Assembly: GCA_949752735.1 (NCBI GenBank) | Contig: OX457039.1 | Location: 22,180,830-22,244,829 of the forward strand | Origin: Lumbricus terrestris | Taxonomy: Eukaryota; Annelida; Clitellata; Crassiclitellata; Lumbricidae | DNA length: 64,000 nt | Direction of reading: 5' to 3' | Shown here: one piece after another, positions 35,505-47,450 of the stretch | Position numbering within the stretch: position 1 is the stretch's first letter | Layout of the letters: each line of letters opens with the position of its first letter | Notes under the pieces: model-generated | The model's database searches: none | What the model was told of the DNA's origin: nothing | What the model saw: only the letters and a program-made list of their open reading frames with translations | Made by a program: the position numbers and the translations under genes

Positions 35505-36030
35505 TTTATTCTATTCTATTTTCTATTCTATTTTGGGATTTATAAAGCGCCTCTCACAGTACAACCTAATCAGAGGCGCTCCCAGTGCGAAGAACTCCTG
35601 GAAAAAGAAAAGTCTTAAGACAACGGGCAGAAAAAGTAAAGCCTCCAGATAAAATCTGGGAACGAATAATAGTAAAGGGCAGACAGAGGCAAAGGCGAGA
35701 TGTTGGGCTGTAGCAGTCCGAGATCGTGGTACCAGAAGATCATGACGGTCTAAAGAGCGGAGAGGACGTCCAATGGTAGCAGAGAAAGGTTTCCTAATAA
35801 GATCACAAAGGTAGCGAGGCGCTTGACCCAAAAACATCTTATAGGTAAGAAAAAGAATTTTATATTGAATCCGGGCAGTCAAAGAAAGCCAGTGAAGGTG
35901 CTCAGTCATGAAAGTCGAAATGTGAGAGAAACAAGGAAGGCGGACAATCAAACGTGCAGATGCATTAAGTACCGATTGAAGAGGAGCCAGGCGGAGTTTA
36001 GGTAGGCCAATGAGTAACGAGTTACAACTT
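35505..36030 (-). mobile_element. L2/CR1-like LINE 3' end
   Basis: The minus strand reads RLPCFSHISTFMTEHLHWL, IQYKILFLTYK, LGQAPRYLCDLI and LLVPRSRTATAQ, then the GAGGCGCTTTATAAATCCC tail with ATAGA repeats. Nearly continuous frame. Confidence 0.88.
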
Positions 36031-36367
36031 TAGGCATCAAATGATCTGCATTGTCACATTTGACCTTCATCTTCTGTTTATTTATACATGATAAAATTTA
36101 TAGTCAATCAGGTTTGGCCAATGTGTCTTGCCATCAGTGCTGCTTTCATGTCCATTTCCTTTGTGGGCTTATTCTAAGAATGTGTGCAATATCTTGGGAG
36201 CCTTTTAGTCCAAAACTTGATGGGTTTCTTTCCGCTGCAGTTCATGTCTTCCCATCTGAAATTACCAACGATGCATCTCCGTGTATCGCTTTCTCTGCCG
36301 GCGTCCGTTAAAATCTCGCAGTGATCATTATGTCATACGTGGGATTCCTTGGATTATCTGCTGAAGT

Positions 36368-36610
36368 CAGTGGCATAGACAGAGGATTTCGGAGGTTAAC
36401 CCCCCCACATTGGCTTAGGGAAAAAAGTTATGTCAAAGGTTATTTATCCACTTAAATAAGAAAGAAAGAAAACCAACTGTTTGTAGTAACAATTGTTTTT
36501 CTTACTTTATTCCCTTTTTATTTACTGTAATACTGTTGGGTTGGTGTCAGGAAGGGCATCCGGCCAGGCCATAACCCCCCCCTCCCCATCATAAATTCCT
36601 GGCTCCACTG
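36368..36610. mobile_element. hAT MITE, 243 bp, TSD GCTGWAGT
   Basis: Starts CAGTGGCATAGACAGAGG and ends AATTCCTGGCTCCACTG. 8-bp flanks GCTGAAGT / GCTGTAGT differ once. Confidence 0.8.
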
Positions 36611-37710
36611 GCTGTAGTTGGTCATAAATTGCATTAATTTCATCCTTTGTTTCTGCTAACGCTGGCTTATAGGATTGTCATCGTAGCAATTTGGTGCAAA
36701 ATCTTGCAAACATTAATTGTTATGGTATCAAGTGGTATTCTATCGTTGCTTTCAACCGTTGCTTTCTTGTTCAGAATCACTGCTGCTCCCTCTCACAATT
36801 GTCCTCACTTTCAGATGTTAGAACTTTGGGCTGAACAGTGAACATGGTAGACTATGGTAGTATTCCCCTTTTCCACACCATTTTGTCCCACAGAATCTGT
36901 TGCTGTATGGATAGGATACATAGGATGTATAAATTTCTATTTCTTTGAGATATGTGCTCTAATGTTCCTATCTCTCCGTCATGTATGTTTGTCACTCTTG
37001 ATCTCTGTAGTGATCATGTCCACTGTGCCACCAACGCTAGAAGAAGAATCAGATAATAATTGCGACGGCGGCAGTTGTCGCGATCTTCGTCATCATCGCT
37101 GCCAATTCAGGACGCCCGCAGTTACTCGATAATATGCCATTACGAATTTACTCTGTTCGTGTAAATACAATCTGGAACATGGTGAAGACCACAGGCGGAG
37201 TATCTAGATGGCAATGAGCTGCCCAAGACGAAAGGCGACACATTATAATGCTCAATACAGTTTGACCAACGACGGCTAACGAAACAATCACCAATCCACT
37301 GCCACGTTGCAATCACCGCTTTCTCACAATCCCTTTGTAAACAGTTACTGTCAACACGTATGTATCGGTAGGAAGTAAAATATTTGACGAATTTCAATCT
37401 AAAATGTTTCTGGTTCAGCTATTAACATTGCCACAAATGACTTCACATACAGTATGCATGGGTGTAACCAGCTACTCCTACCCCAGACTCGGAGTAGCGT
37501 TATGCCTAGCGTAGCTCGCTAATCTCGATCCATGCATACAGAATTGACCACTATTCCAGCATAGGCCAAATTTAACCTAGGAGTAAGAGATACACCATCT
37601 CATACATACAGGCTGGTCTTCACCGTGTTCCATATTGTATTTACGCACCACCCTGTTCGTGTATGCAACAAATGTTGTATTGGCCAAATGTAGGATATCG
37701 GCCTACTTAA
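36611..37710. other. 3'-flanking region of the CH gene, no gene seen
   Basis: Frames are short and unsupported. A duplicated phrase GACGGCACATTATAATGCTC-like occurs at 37235 and 37952. Confidence 0.4.
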
Positions 37711-37755
37711 GATAGGTCTACTGAAGATAGGCCTACTGAAGATAGGCCTACTGAA
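37711..37755. repeat. 15-bp tandem repeat, three units
   Basis: GATAGGYCTACTGAA repeated at 37711, 37726 and 37741, a local expansion of the TAGGCCTA motif. Confidence 0.95.
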
Positions 37756-38633
37756 GTCTGCTGAAGATAGTGTTTATAGGCTAACTGCAGTCAAGTCATC
37801 CACTGATTTTACTGGCCTATATTTGAAATGTGAATCAACTTCTAGAAGAGAACTTTTATTAGGCCTAAATTAAATACCTATTGGCAGAAAATCAACTATG
37901 CCTATTCAAATTTTTGCTTGAGGACCATCTCTTGCTGGTTTTGGACCTTAGACGGCACATTATAATGCTCAATACAGTACACTAGGGCCTTTTGGTCTCT
38001 CGGCAGTACCAAATCAATGTTTAATGCAGTTTCTTTCTGTGGTGCCTAAAGTATAGGCCTAGGTCTAGCATACCTTTCTAGAAAAACCACAGAAGCTTAC
38101 AGTACGCACCTATATAGGGCCTACTTACTTTTTACTGGCTTATTCAGATAGACCTATGTATTGTGACATACTATTCCATCCATCAATAAGTTCTTCGATG
38201 CTTTTAATTCGTTGATCGGTCCAACCAGACATCCATTTATTAGACGTTCCTTTATGCACAAAAAACTAAGCGATTATATCAATGCTGAAGCTGGTGGTCT
38301 GTTCCGTCCTATTACGATTGGCACTAACAGTTAGCATATGAGTGAACGCAGAAAGAAGCACGCTAGCAGAAATGAATGCAATGAGGCCCTATAGTTTAGA
38401 TACCATCGCGCTAGACTTCAGACTTGTCACAGCTTGCATAAGGTTTTCATCTAGGCCTACTCACTAATGATACATTTCCGTTCAATGCAAGACTATCTAA
38501 GAGAATCGATTTGGTTAACGAAAATAATATAACAGTTTAGAGTTTTAGTTTAGACGAAGTTTGGGTGACGTCGGTATATTTGTTGAGAGTCAGCCTTTTT
38601 CTTGAACACGTCAGCTGGTACGTAGATGATAGT
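37756..38633. other. Presumed 3' UTR and flank of the CH gene
   Basis: Just left of the stop at 38634. No minus-strand AATAAA was confidently placed. Several TAGGCCTA copies. Confidence 0.4.
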
Positions 38634-38717
38634 TTAGTAGTCGTCGTTCGTCATGGCGTATTCTGGTTTCGGTGGTGGAACGCCCTCGTATTGCGGCTGG
38701 AAACCTCTCGAGTTTGC
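38634..38717 (-). CDS. Transgelin/calponin-like gene: terminal exon
   Basis: On the minus strand an acceptor (TTTTTGAAATGCAG) precedes 27 codons and a TAA stop. The exon starts in phase 0 and so fits the donor of the CH exon at 45378. The peptide begins ANSRGFQ, reminiscent of the stretch after the CH domain in transgelin/Mp20 proteins, and ends EYAMTNDDY. There is no calponin-type repeat, so the protein would be CH-only, about 151 residues plus an unseen N-terminus, shorter than the usual ~185-200 of transgelins. Another exon in the 6.7-kb intron cannot be excluded. Confidence 0.68.
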   Translation of the reverse strand, partial: ANSRGFQPQYEGVPPPKPEYAMTNDDY

Positions 38718-39302
38718 CTGCATTTCAAAAACACAAATCATCATAGTTACGACATTTAGTCGATCGGCCGGTCTTTAGTTAACTTCTGAAGAACAGTGAA
38801 TAATTTTCAACCTTTTCGCGAAAATAAAATGCAGTCTTAGGCCTATAGGGAAAGGACTTGTAGGCTAATGTGGGTCATTCACCGTTATTGTACAGCCTAA
38901 TACTGTTGTTGTGGGAGCTCCATATGGCTCTCACACTGCTCGCATCTTCATCAACCTTAAAATTTTAAAATTTGGCCAGATTAGGACTTTCCAAATAGGG
39001 GAACTTATGTATCGGTTTGACCGAAAACTCCTGCTATCTGTGCACAAAAATGACTTTGTGCTCTCATCCTAGGTTCATTCTCATTTTACAAGATACTCTT
39101 TCTCGTATCGCCATACCTTTGCTTGCTATAAAACTCGCTTTTTCCATTAAATCTATTGGAGTCACCTCTTGGGAAAAAGTTCCAAGGGAAATACGATCAT
39201 GCCCCAGCATTTGGGTTTCTTAAAAGAAATTAAGCGCCTTTCTAATAGAAGGTACATAATAAAAGGTAAACTATACTTTTCGGTCATTGTATGCAATGTA
39301 GC

Positions 39303-40345
39303 CAGGCCCGGCCTTAGGGCAAGGCGAGCGATGCGACGGCCTTGGGCCCACGCTTCCAGGGCCCCGCGCAGCTGGCTATAATTTTTTTACTTTGTTGAGA
39401 TTGATAATGGTTTCGTAGCATAGGCCTATCAACTATGCTCAATTGCAGTCAATGTGCCGCGTGAATGTGATAGATGATTTCTGAAACAACGATCTGTAAA
39501 TTTAATGCTAAACCGAGTCACAGTTAGACCTATTTTTGTAGACCTACACATTGAATTAATTTTCAAAATATGAACAAATGGCTAAGACTCATCAAAACTT
39601 CCATGCATCAACAATAGACCTAGGCCTGCCTTGAGTCATTAAATTAGCTTTTTTGTCAATTGAAATAGATCTTCCTTTGTGAAATCATTTCAGATGTCGC
39701 ATAGGCCTACATCAAATTAGGGAAGATTTGAGAAAACTTTTGTAAGATAGCACTCACATCTTTGTCTATATACTCGATAGAGACTAACATTTCAAAGCTT
39801 CAATTAGAAGGAATCGGAAATATGTCAATTATTGGCATCCTATTTTAGATGCTACATATATATATATAGATATTCAACTATATTGAAAATAGTCCTAATC
39901 ATTGTTTTCATAGTAAGCTGCTAGAGTTAATAGCCAGATTTGCATGTGAATGTCTATTAACTTCGATTTTCAACATGGGTGCCTGCAGACATTTTAGTTG
40001 GAGGGAGCACAGCACAATGGTAACTTTTTAGCACGAGTTTGAAAAATACAAAGCAGGAAATTAAGCACATGGATTGTTCACGTAGGTGTCTAAATGTAAA
40101 TTACTCCGTTTCACCGTGAGAATCATTAGCTTCATTAGTATTTTGGCACAAATAAATTTGTCAAAAGTAAAACTTTGCTGTTGAAAATCGTTGTTAATTT
40201 TCCAGATTTTGCATTACTTAAATAGGTATATAGTCTACTTAATTATAGTGTCAATGCTGCATTGACAGGTTATTATGAACTTAGCAAATATTTGCCTGGA
40301 GACTCGCTGCTGCCTTGGGCCCCGCAAACCCTAGGGCCGGGCCTG
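39303..40345. mobile_element. hAT MITE, TSD AATGTAGC
   Basis: Inverted CAGGCCCGGCC ends with TTGGGCCC subterminal repeats and a perfect 8-bp TSD (39295-39302, 40346-40353). 1043 bp, AT-rich interior, no transposase. Intronic to the CH gene. Confidence 0.93.
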
Positions 40346-41278
40346 AATGTAGCAGGTCTGTGTTCAGTAGTTAAGCATTTGTTCTTTTTTCAAAATTGTT
40401 AATTGACTCAACAGTGTTGAGCATTTCAGTTTCCTTTATCTGTTGTGTTTTTCTCCATCTCTCAGTTGAAGTTGTTTGATTTTGCATTGTCGCTTTTGTT
40501 AATCGTTGTGTTAAATTTGCAAAAAATTAGTCAAGGCCACCTCACATTGTCAACTCAACTTATTATTTGGTGTCCTTGGATGGTGGGATTATTTTATCTC
40601 TTTAGGGCCCTCTTTTTTGTAACCAACTTGCAAGATGTGTAAACCTGTCATGTATACTTTGGCTGCAAAATAAACTATTTGACTGATTGACTGATAATTA
40701 TTATGGTCCTCGACTGCTTCTCCTACCTATCATATCTGCGGAGAGCTCGAGGAGCGGGAAACCATCAGTCAAATGATTTCAATGTCCTATTCTGAATTTC
40801 TGCCTTTGCTCAAAACTTCTACATGAAATATATCAATGTTTCTGTTTTGATATAAACTAGGCCTAGATTGCTTATAAAAATGGTCAAACATCTGTTTTTT
40901 AGTTTAGGTTTTCAGTTATTCTATGCCCTGTTGTTTCAGAAGGTAGACATTTTCCTTATCATATAAAGCACAACTGTAATCGTTGATCTATAAAACTTTC
41001 GTTGATCACGCAATAACAGATCCCCCATCGAATGTCATGGCCTGCTAACCCACTCATTATTACTTTTATTCTGATTAGGCCTACAAGTGTTTGACTAAAA
41101 GAATAATAATTTTCACCTTAAATCCAGCAGTTGTCTAGCATTTGTAGTGGTGTTGTTTTGATCTCTACTATGGCAGTTCATATAACACATCTATGTTGTG
41201 TAATATGAACCACTTAGCCTACTGTATTTAGAAAATAATTATTTAACAAATTACACTGGCGGTTCATATTACGTACAG
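40346..41278. other. Intronic sequence, nothing recognised
   Basis: AT-rich, no ORF with support. CH-gene intron. Confidence 0.4.
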
Positions 41279-42200
41279 GCAGGGGCGGATCCAGGGTTGG
41301 GCAATCCGGCCATGGCCCTCCCATGGCTTGAGGTGGATTCTAACCTGGAACTCTGCGGCTCCAAGGCCGCCACCACTACAAGGAAAGGAGTGAGGCAAGG
41401 GTGCATTTTGTCCCCTTTGCTGTTCAATCTGTATGCCAAGAGAATTATGAGGCGGGTTGGATTGGAAGAGGCAACAGAGGGGGTAAGGATAGCGGGGAAA
41501 ATATTGAATAATCTGAAATACGCCGATGATACGACATTATTAGCTGGGAGGAAGGACGACCTGGCCGAATTAATAAGAAGAGTCCGGAAGGAAAGCAAAA
41601 AGGCGGGACTATACTTCAATGTAAAGAAAACAAAGGTTATGACTACTGCAACATGGGAAAACTTTGAGGTTGATGGAGAAACGATAGAGGTAGTATCGAG
41701 CTTCACATTTTTGGGATCTATGATAGAGAAGGAGGGAAGAAGTGATATGGAAATAAGGCGGAGGGTAGCAATGGGTAAAACGGCAATGGACGGTCTGGGA
41801 AGGATAAATATGTGAGCAGGGAACAAAGAAAAGACTGGTAAGAGCATTGATCTTTCCAGTGGTCCTCTATGGATGCAAGACATGGACGAAGACACGGGAT
41901 ATGGAAAGGAAAATCAACGCGTGTGAGATGTGGATTTGGAGAAAGTTGCTAAGGATTTCATGGACGGTCATGTGATGAGATCAAACGGTTTGGAAAAGGA
42001 GATGATGACGGCATGCGGTGAGGGAAGGAGAAGACGCGGAAGACCAAGAAAGAGATGGATGGATGAAATACAGGAAAAGTCTGGCATGAGCCTGGAGGAA
42101 CTAAGAGAGGCGACAAGAGAGAGGAGACACTGGAGAGGATACATCATGACTGTCGCCAGAGCTCCAAGAGCTGACGGCACCAGGTAACCAGGTAACTAAC
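41279..42200 (+). mobile_element. LINE RT 3' half
   Basis: GVRQGCILSPLLFNLYAKRI, LKYADDTTLLAGRKD with the YADD active site, FTFLGSMIEKEG and, after a frameshift near 41815, RRRRGRPRKRWMDEIQEKSG. The 5' boundary CAGGGGCGGATCCAGGG looks like a hAT terminus and recurs in altered form near 50157. Confidence 0.9.
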
Positions 42201-43289
42201 AGAACAGATGACCTGCAATACTTGGGCGCTTTTAGCAGCCTGCAAAGCACGTCTACCCTACGGGGTAGATCTTCATTCCAGTGTGTTAACCAATGCACTA
42301 CAAAACTGGAGGTATGCTCAATTGCTTCTGTACGATAAAAATTTCAAAAAAAGGTTTCTTAGATGGTCTTTCCCCTTTCGACCCTGGATGTTGTAGGCTA
42401 CTGGGTGTTGCTCGCCCTAAGACGGAAAGTTCCTTCAATGAGGATCACATAATTTATAGCCTATAATTATGGCCTAAGTCTGTTAATTCAATTACAATCT
42501 TTCAACCTCTCGAAGAATTATCAGCACGAAAAACGAAAAACGACAGGGGAAAATATATGTTTTTAAAGAACCAGAGACTGCTAAGAAAAATGAGTGCTAT
42601 AATAATAGAAAGCATAAGCTTGAAAAAAGACTAAACAGGTCCCAAATCATGAGGCATTAGACCTAGGCCTACTTTAATGCCCAGTATTTAAAAACATTTC
42701 TGCATGAGTGGCCCATACTAATTATAAGAGAAGAAAAGGAATAGTGTTACTTTTGGTAAAGCAATCTCTGAATTAGGTGCCTATTGTATGGCCTAGTATA
42801 ATATATAAATTTTTTTTATTCAACACATTGGTAGCACAATTAAGAAGACAATAAAAGTAAATAAAAAAAGAAATACAGCACTCACAAGACAGTATATCTG
42901 CCTGCATAATACTAATGACAGAAAACACTAAGTTTCCTACAAAAATATGCATGCATAGATATATGCACACATAGCCTAATTATTATATATATTTATATAT
43001 ACATATAACTATCTACACATAAATGTTTCTATATGCTAATAGCACTAGGACTTCTAGGTTGACCATATAATTATGTCTATAGGTATTGGCAGATGATTTC
43101 TTCGTGATTCAAACTAACGATCCGAGGGGAAAGCCTGCATGGTCTATTGAAGGCTTGTCGAGAAAAGCCTGATCGACTGAAACCTGGTCATAGAAAGTCC
43201 TTAAGTATGGATTTGCACGATATCAACGGTCAAGCAGAACAAACAGAATTAGGCAGAAAATAGTCATCGTTAGGCCTACACCATTTGTG
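42201..43289. other. Intronic sequence, nothing recognised
   Basis: AT-rich, (TA)-like runs near 42980. CH-gene intron. Confidence 0.4.
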
Positions 43290-43735
43290 GGGCGCGGTGG
43301 TGTAGTGGTGGCGTCGGTGCCTCGGATTTGGAGGGTTCCAGGTTTGAACCACTTCCAGGGCTGAAAGTGAGCCGGGTCGGTCCGGGTCCCGGCATCGATT
43401 TTCGAGACCCGCTGTTGCCGGGTCTCAGCCGGGTCACTTGTTTACCAAAAAATCAGACTAAAAAAGGTCAACTTTTTTGCAGAGAGAAAAAAAGGACTTT
43501 TTCATCGAAATTAGTTCCAGACCCGGCAACTTTTCCAAACCACTTTCAGCCCTGACCACCTCAAGCCGCCGTGTAGGGAGTCTAGGGACCTTGAGCAAGT
43601 CCTTCACTCGCAATTGCTCGGGTGCTTCGACGTGAAACTCCGATGCAGTGTCCGCGCTGTAGTCGGGAGTACTCTGAGTACAGATCTTGAAGGAGTGCTA
43701 TAGAAATGGAAAAATAAATAAATTCCATGCATTAT
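43290..43735 (+). mobile_element. tRNA-derived SINE interrupted by a hAT MITE
   Basis: The head has an A box TGGTGTAGTGG (43299) and a B box GGTTTGAACC (43341). The body resumes at 43563 and ends in GTAGTCGGGAGTACTCTGAG and GTGCTATAGAAATGG, the same 3' tail as L2-like LINEs in the window. An AAATAAATAAATA tail closes it. Confidence 0.8.
43356..43554. mobile_element. hAT MITE, 199 bp, TSD ACCACYTC
   Basis: Perfect 14-bp inverted ends CAGGGCTGAAAGTG, 8-bp TSD with one difference (43348-43355, 43555-43562). Same family as 43821-45220. Confidence 0.92.
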
Positions 43736-43820
43736 TTGGCATTAGTTGCAGTGAAATAAATAAATAAATATTGTTTATTTACCTATTTGAATATTTACAT
43801 TATGATTGCGGTAATAGCCT

Positions 43821-45220
43821 CAGGGCTGAAAGTGGCTAGGAAAAGTAATTGCCAGGTCTGAGTTAAACGTCCGATTTTTTACTCTGACTCGCGAATTTTT
43901 CTGACAACCTTTTTTAGTAATATGCCCCAAATTTCCGAAAAACGCTGCCAATTTCCCTAGAGATTTCGCTATTTGTGTACATGGTGGGCCATAAAAAAAG
44001 TAATCCCCTACGGATTTTTGTCAATATCTTGGTCAAAGATAAGATTTTTCAAATAATAACCTTTTACGTGCTTAAAGGTAATTCATATCTACTTGCAATA
44101 GCCAAATTTCATCAAAATATTTGAAGCAGAACAAAAGTTATATCACTTTTAATGAGCCCACCTACTGTTTTTTAACAATCCAAAAACGTAACAGAACAAA
44201 AAGTAGCAAAAAAGATTCTATTAAGTCAAATCTCAAATAATTGTTATCAAAGGAACTTGACATTGCCAGATAATCATTATTGGTACTATTTAGCAAGAAA
44301 CATGTACCAGCGTAGCTGCATATCACAATGGCATCATTTGGCAGGATGACTATGAAGTTGCAAATATAGAATTTTTTAGATTCAAATTTTGCTATTAAAA
44401 CAGTAAAATTAAAATTTCTGAGACATTAAAATGGCCAAGCTTCAATGACAGACAAAATGTATATTCAGATACTTCAAGAGTAGGGTCGTGAAGCTTAAGT
44501 TATAATCACCACTTACTCTGATGAACAGTGAGAGCCGAGAGAAATTACGAGTTAAAATAAAGGTTAAGACAAAAGGAGATCAACTCAACGGCAATATTAT
44601 TGTTCTGGTTTCATCGAGAAGAAAATTAATCTCCGGATTTTTACCTGACAGATTATCAAATGTGGAGAGCTATGCCGGAGAACTACCACAATCTGCGGGC
44701 AAAGCCAAGAGTGATAATAGAATTGATGGTCGCATTGGAATTGATATGTGAAGACTTACCTTTTGAACATATCAACAGGGGTTACAAGGCCATCAAGAAC
44801 TTTACAAAAAGACTGAGAACAAGTGGTGGACACATTTAGCACAAAGTTGTGAAGCAATATCAGGTTCATTGATAACATTATTTGAGATGTGACTTAATAA
44901 AATCGTTTTTGTTACTTTTTGGATGGTTGAAAACAGTGGGTGGGCTCACTAAAAGTGATATAACTTTGGTTCTGTTTCAAATATTTCGATGAAATTTGGC
45001 TGTTGCATGCAGATATAAATTAAAAGCTCGTAAGACTTGATTTGAAAAATTCTTGTATTGGGCCAAGATATTGGCAAAAAAACGCAGGGTATTATTTTTT
45101 ATGGCCCACCCTGTAGAGTCAATGTTGCACATGCGACCCGGCTGAGACTCGGCAACGGCAGGTCACGAAAATCGATGCTGGATTGCAGACCTGGACAGAC
45201 TCGGCTCACTTTCAGCCCTG
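43821..45220. mobile_element. hAT element, same family, carrying a mariner
   Basis: CAGGGCTGAAAGTG at both ends, inverted. Flanks AATAGCCT / AGTAGCAT match 6 of 8. Right subterminal sequence mirrors the left part of 43356-43554 (ATCGATTTTCG, CTCAGCCGGGTC). Confidence 0.82.
43980..45113. mobile_element. mariner-like MITE, TA flanks
   Basis: CAKGGTGGGCCATAAAAAA at both ends, inverted, between TA dinucleotides. The subterminal CAATATCTTGG is also inverted. A 76-codon frame (44521-44751) has no transposase motif. A second copy lies at 56930-58319. Confidence 0.85.
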
Positions 45221-45377
45221 AGTAGCATAGCTACTGTTAGAACTTGTTCATGCGCTTAAGAAATTCTCAAGGCACTTTGAAAGTAATGCCTATGTCATTG
45301 AAGAAAGGGTTAATGAATGACTGAACGATTGTGTGACCTTGCCTAACCTTTTGAGAAAGACCAAAAGATCAACTGAC

Positions 45378-45600
45378 TAGTTTTCCGAGTTGGTTGATGC
45401 AGTGGATGACGTTGAGAAAAGCACCCTTGCGTCCTTCGTAGAGGTCACTTGTTCCGAAAAGTGACATCTCTGTCACACCGTAGACCCTCGCCGCTGTTAG
45501 AAACGTGTCAATGTTGGCCATGGCAACAAAACTAGTGGCTGCTTTTGGTCGATAATGTACAGTTGGTTGACCAACTTGTTTCAACAAGTGGTTAATCAAC
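45378..45600 (-). CDS. Transgelin/calponin-like gene: exon with C-terminal half of CH domain
   Basis: The minus-strand acceptor (CACACACAG) is followed by one base that completes the Arg codon from the exon at 47704, then exactly 74 codons, then a GTCAGT donor. Visible family motifs are LINHLL directly after the splice junction, NIDTFLTAARVYGV and MSLFGTSDLYEGRKG. The last two correspond to the transgelin consensus in which the helix before (T/S)(V/D)LYEG closes the CH fold. The exon ends in CINQLGKL on a codon boundary. The donor hexamer is the same uncommon GTCAGT used by the exon at 15641. Together the three CH exons give a complete single CH domain of about 124 residues. Confidence 0.88.
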
Positions 45601-45934
45601 CTGTGTGTGCAAGATGAAACATAGAACTTTTCAGCGATGGCCATTTCATCCTATGCGTTCAAGGCCCCGATGTGTCCTAGGCCTATGTCTGCCTAAGCTA
45701 CATAGCATGGGTATTAGTAGGGCTAGACATATTTTCCTAAGTACATTCTAGACCTTTGTACATTTGTATAAACCTGAAAGCAATAAACAAATGATTGATT
45801 GTTTGTTTGATCAATATTTTAACCCACGAATTTAGCTGATTTTCAAACCAATAGGCTTGTATTAATTTTCCTGCAGCAAATCGAGCAGCGTAGTAGAGTG
45901 ATACCTAATTAATTACATGAGAACAAAACGCTCA

Positions 45935-46200
45935 TGCCACGCCTCTCACAGTAGGCCTACAACCTAATCAGAGGCCCCTTAAAAAGTGGTCTTAAGAGAA
46001 GAGGCAAAAACAGCATTTTCCTGGATGAGAACTTAGCACGGGTTGCAGTAGGAAGGTCTGAAAGGTCATTCCACAGCAAAGGGCCAACAGCGGCATATGG
46101 GTCTCGTGCTACTAACAGTAATCTGTCATTTGTCATCATGGTCATGACAGTCTAAAGAGGGGAGAGAACGTCCAGTGGAAGCCTAATAAGATCGAATACA
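45935..46200 (-). mobile_element. LINE 3' end
   Basis: The minus strand encodes AAVGPLLWNDLSDLP and LFLPLLLRPLFKGPLIRL, a LINE C-terminus. Confidence 0.75.
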
Positions 46201-46216
46201 TATTGTATTGTTATAT

Positions 46217-46452
46217 GGGGGGGCCCGGTAGCGCAATGGATAACACGCTGGCATAGAGTGCGAGAGGTAGTGAGTTCGAGCCCCCGTTGGGTGGATTTGC
46301 TTTGTAGGCTGCTATTAGCGCTGTGTAATTACAAAGCTGTCTGTTCAGTTAGTAGTTAAGTTTAATTAAGACTACTGCATAACTTGTAAATGTAAAGCGC
46401 AGTGCGTCTTGCAGGCGTTTAATTAAAGAAAAGATATTATTATTATTATAAC
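46217..46452 (+). mobile_element. tRNA-derived SINE with ATT tail
   Basis: A box TAGCGCAATGG and B box GAGTTCGAGCCCC at tRNA spacing (resembling a tRNA-Arg head), then a ~150-base body and a (TTA)n tail from about 46434. No acceptor-stem pairing good enough for a working tRNA. Confidence 0.85.
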
Positions 46453-46699
46453 TAGGCATATATATGTATGTATATTATGTATATATAGGGCCTATTATAG
46501 GCCTAGTTATAGTGTTAACTGTTAAGCGTGGGTTGCTTATAGGCAAATAGCCAAACTACCCTGCTAATGCTGGAACAGTCACTGTATTGGTATGCGAAGT
46601 TTGTACTGCCAATCCAAAGAAGATAGGCTACCACTAATTCCCTAAGCATGCCATCACAGAACGAGCTTAAACAAGGCAGTCGGTGAGCGCCCGGAGCAG

Positions 46700-47450
46700 C
46701 AGCCGCCGACGCACGAAGGCTACTTGACATGCACCGACCGGGGCTTCGGCTTGCGCTGTGTGGTGGCTCAACTAAAAGGAACGGAATTCTGGGCGCCTGG
46801 ATTTATTAGCGTTCCAACTGCACAGAAATCTTGCCTTGTATTGGCCCGTGCTTCTGCTGCTTCCGCTGTTGATGCTGCCGCTATTGCTGTTACTGCCACT
46901 AGGATATAATACAGACGAAACTTCTGGAAGCCATTGGACATAATCTGCTACCATTTCCCACCTGACGGACTTTCTATCAGTCTCTCTGCTTATACATGTG
47001 CACTCGTCACTGTCATTCAGCGCTTTTCTCTTCGTATACCAACTGATGACGATGAACTCCTGCGCTTCATTAAATATCGCCAACTTCTTAAAAAATATTC
47101 TGATACTTTCCTTAAAATAATTATTCTCTTTTATTCTGGTTCTTCTTATAAATCTTGTTTAGTTTTGTGTCCTGCATTTTGTTGTCAACTTGCTCCTCCT
47201 GTTCTACTCATTGTTACTCCTCTAGATAGTTTCCTTTTCTTCAACGTTCTTTTTCTTCTTACTGTAGGCTCTATATGTGCGTATATTCTGAAGACTAAGC
47301 TACTATGCGTCTTGTTGCTGGCCGTCGTCAGTCGACAGCTAGGCCTACTGCTGCCGCAGAGATCTCTGCCTGTAACTTTCTGCCTCTTCATAGTCACAAC
47401 TCTCTTCACCGAGATTATCTAGACACGCTCTAGACTGACACCTAATCCTC
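46700..47450. other. Overlapping unsupported ORFs
   Basis: A hydrophobic 162-codon frame (46934-47422, +) and a 103-codon frame on the other strand (46772-47083) overlap. Neither has a recognised domain, splice pattern or homologue. Possibly transposon remnant. It lies in the CH-gene intron. Confidence 0.3.

Noticed and set aside
36854..37132. Membrane/secreted small protein
   Set aside because: Low-support frame in T-rich DNA next to repeats; no conserved motif.
46217..46300. Functional tRNA gene
   Set aside because: A and B boxes are present, but the stems do not pair well and the sequence continues into a SINE body and tail.
46934..47422. Membrane protein gene
   Set aside because: 162-codon hydrophobic frame in T-rich DNA, without homology, splice pattern or promoter; probably chance.
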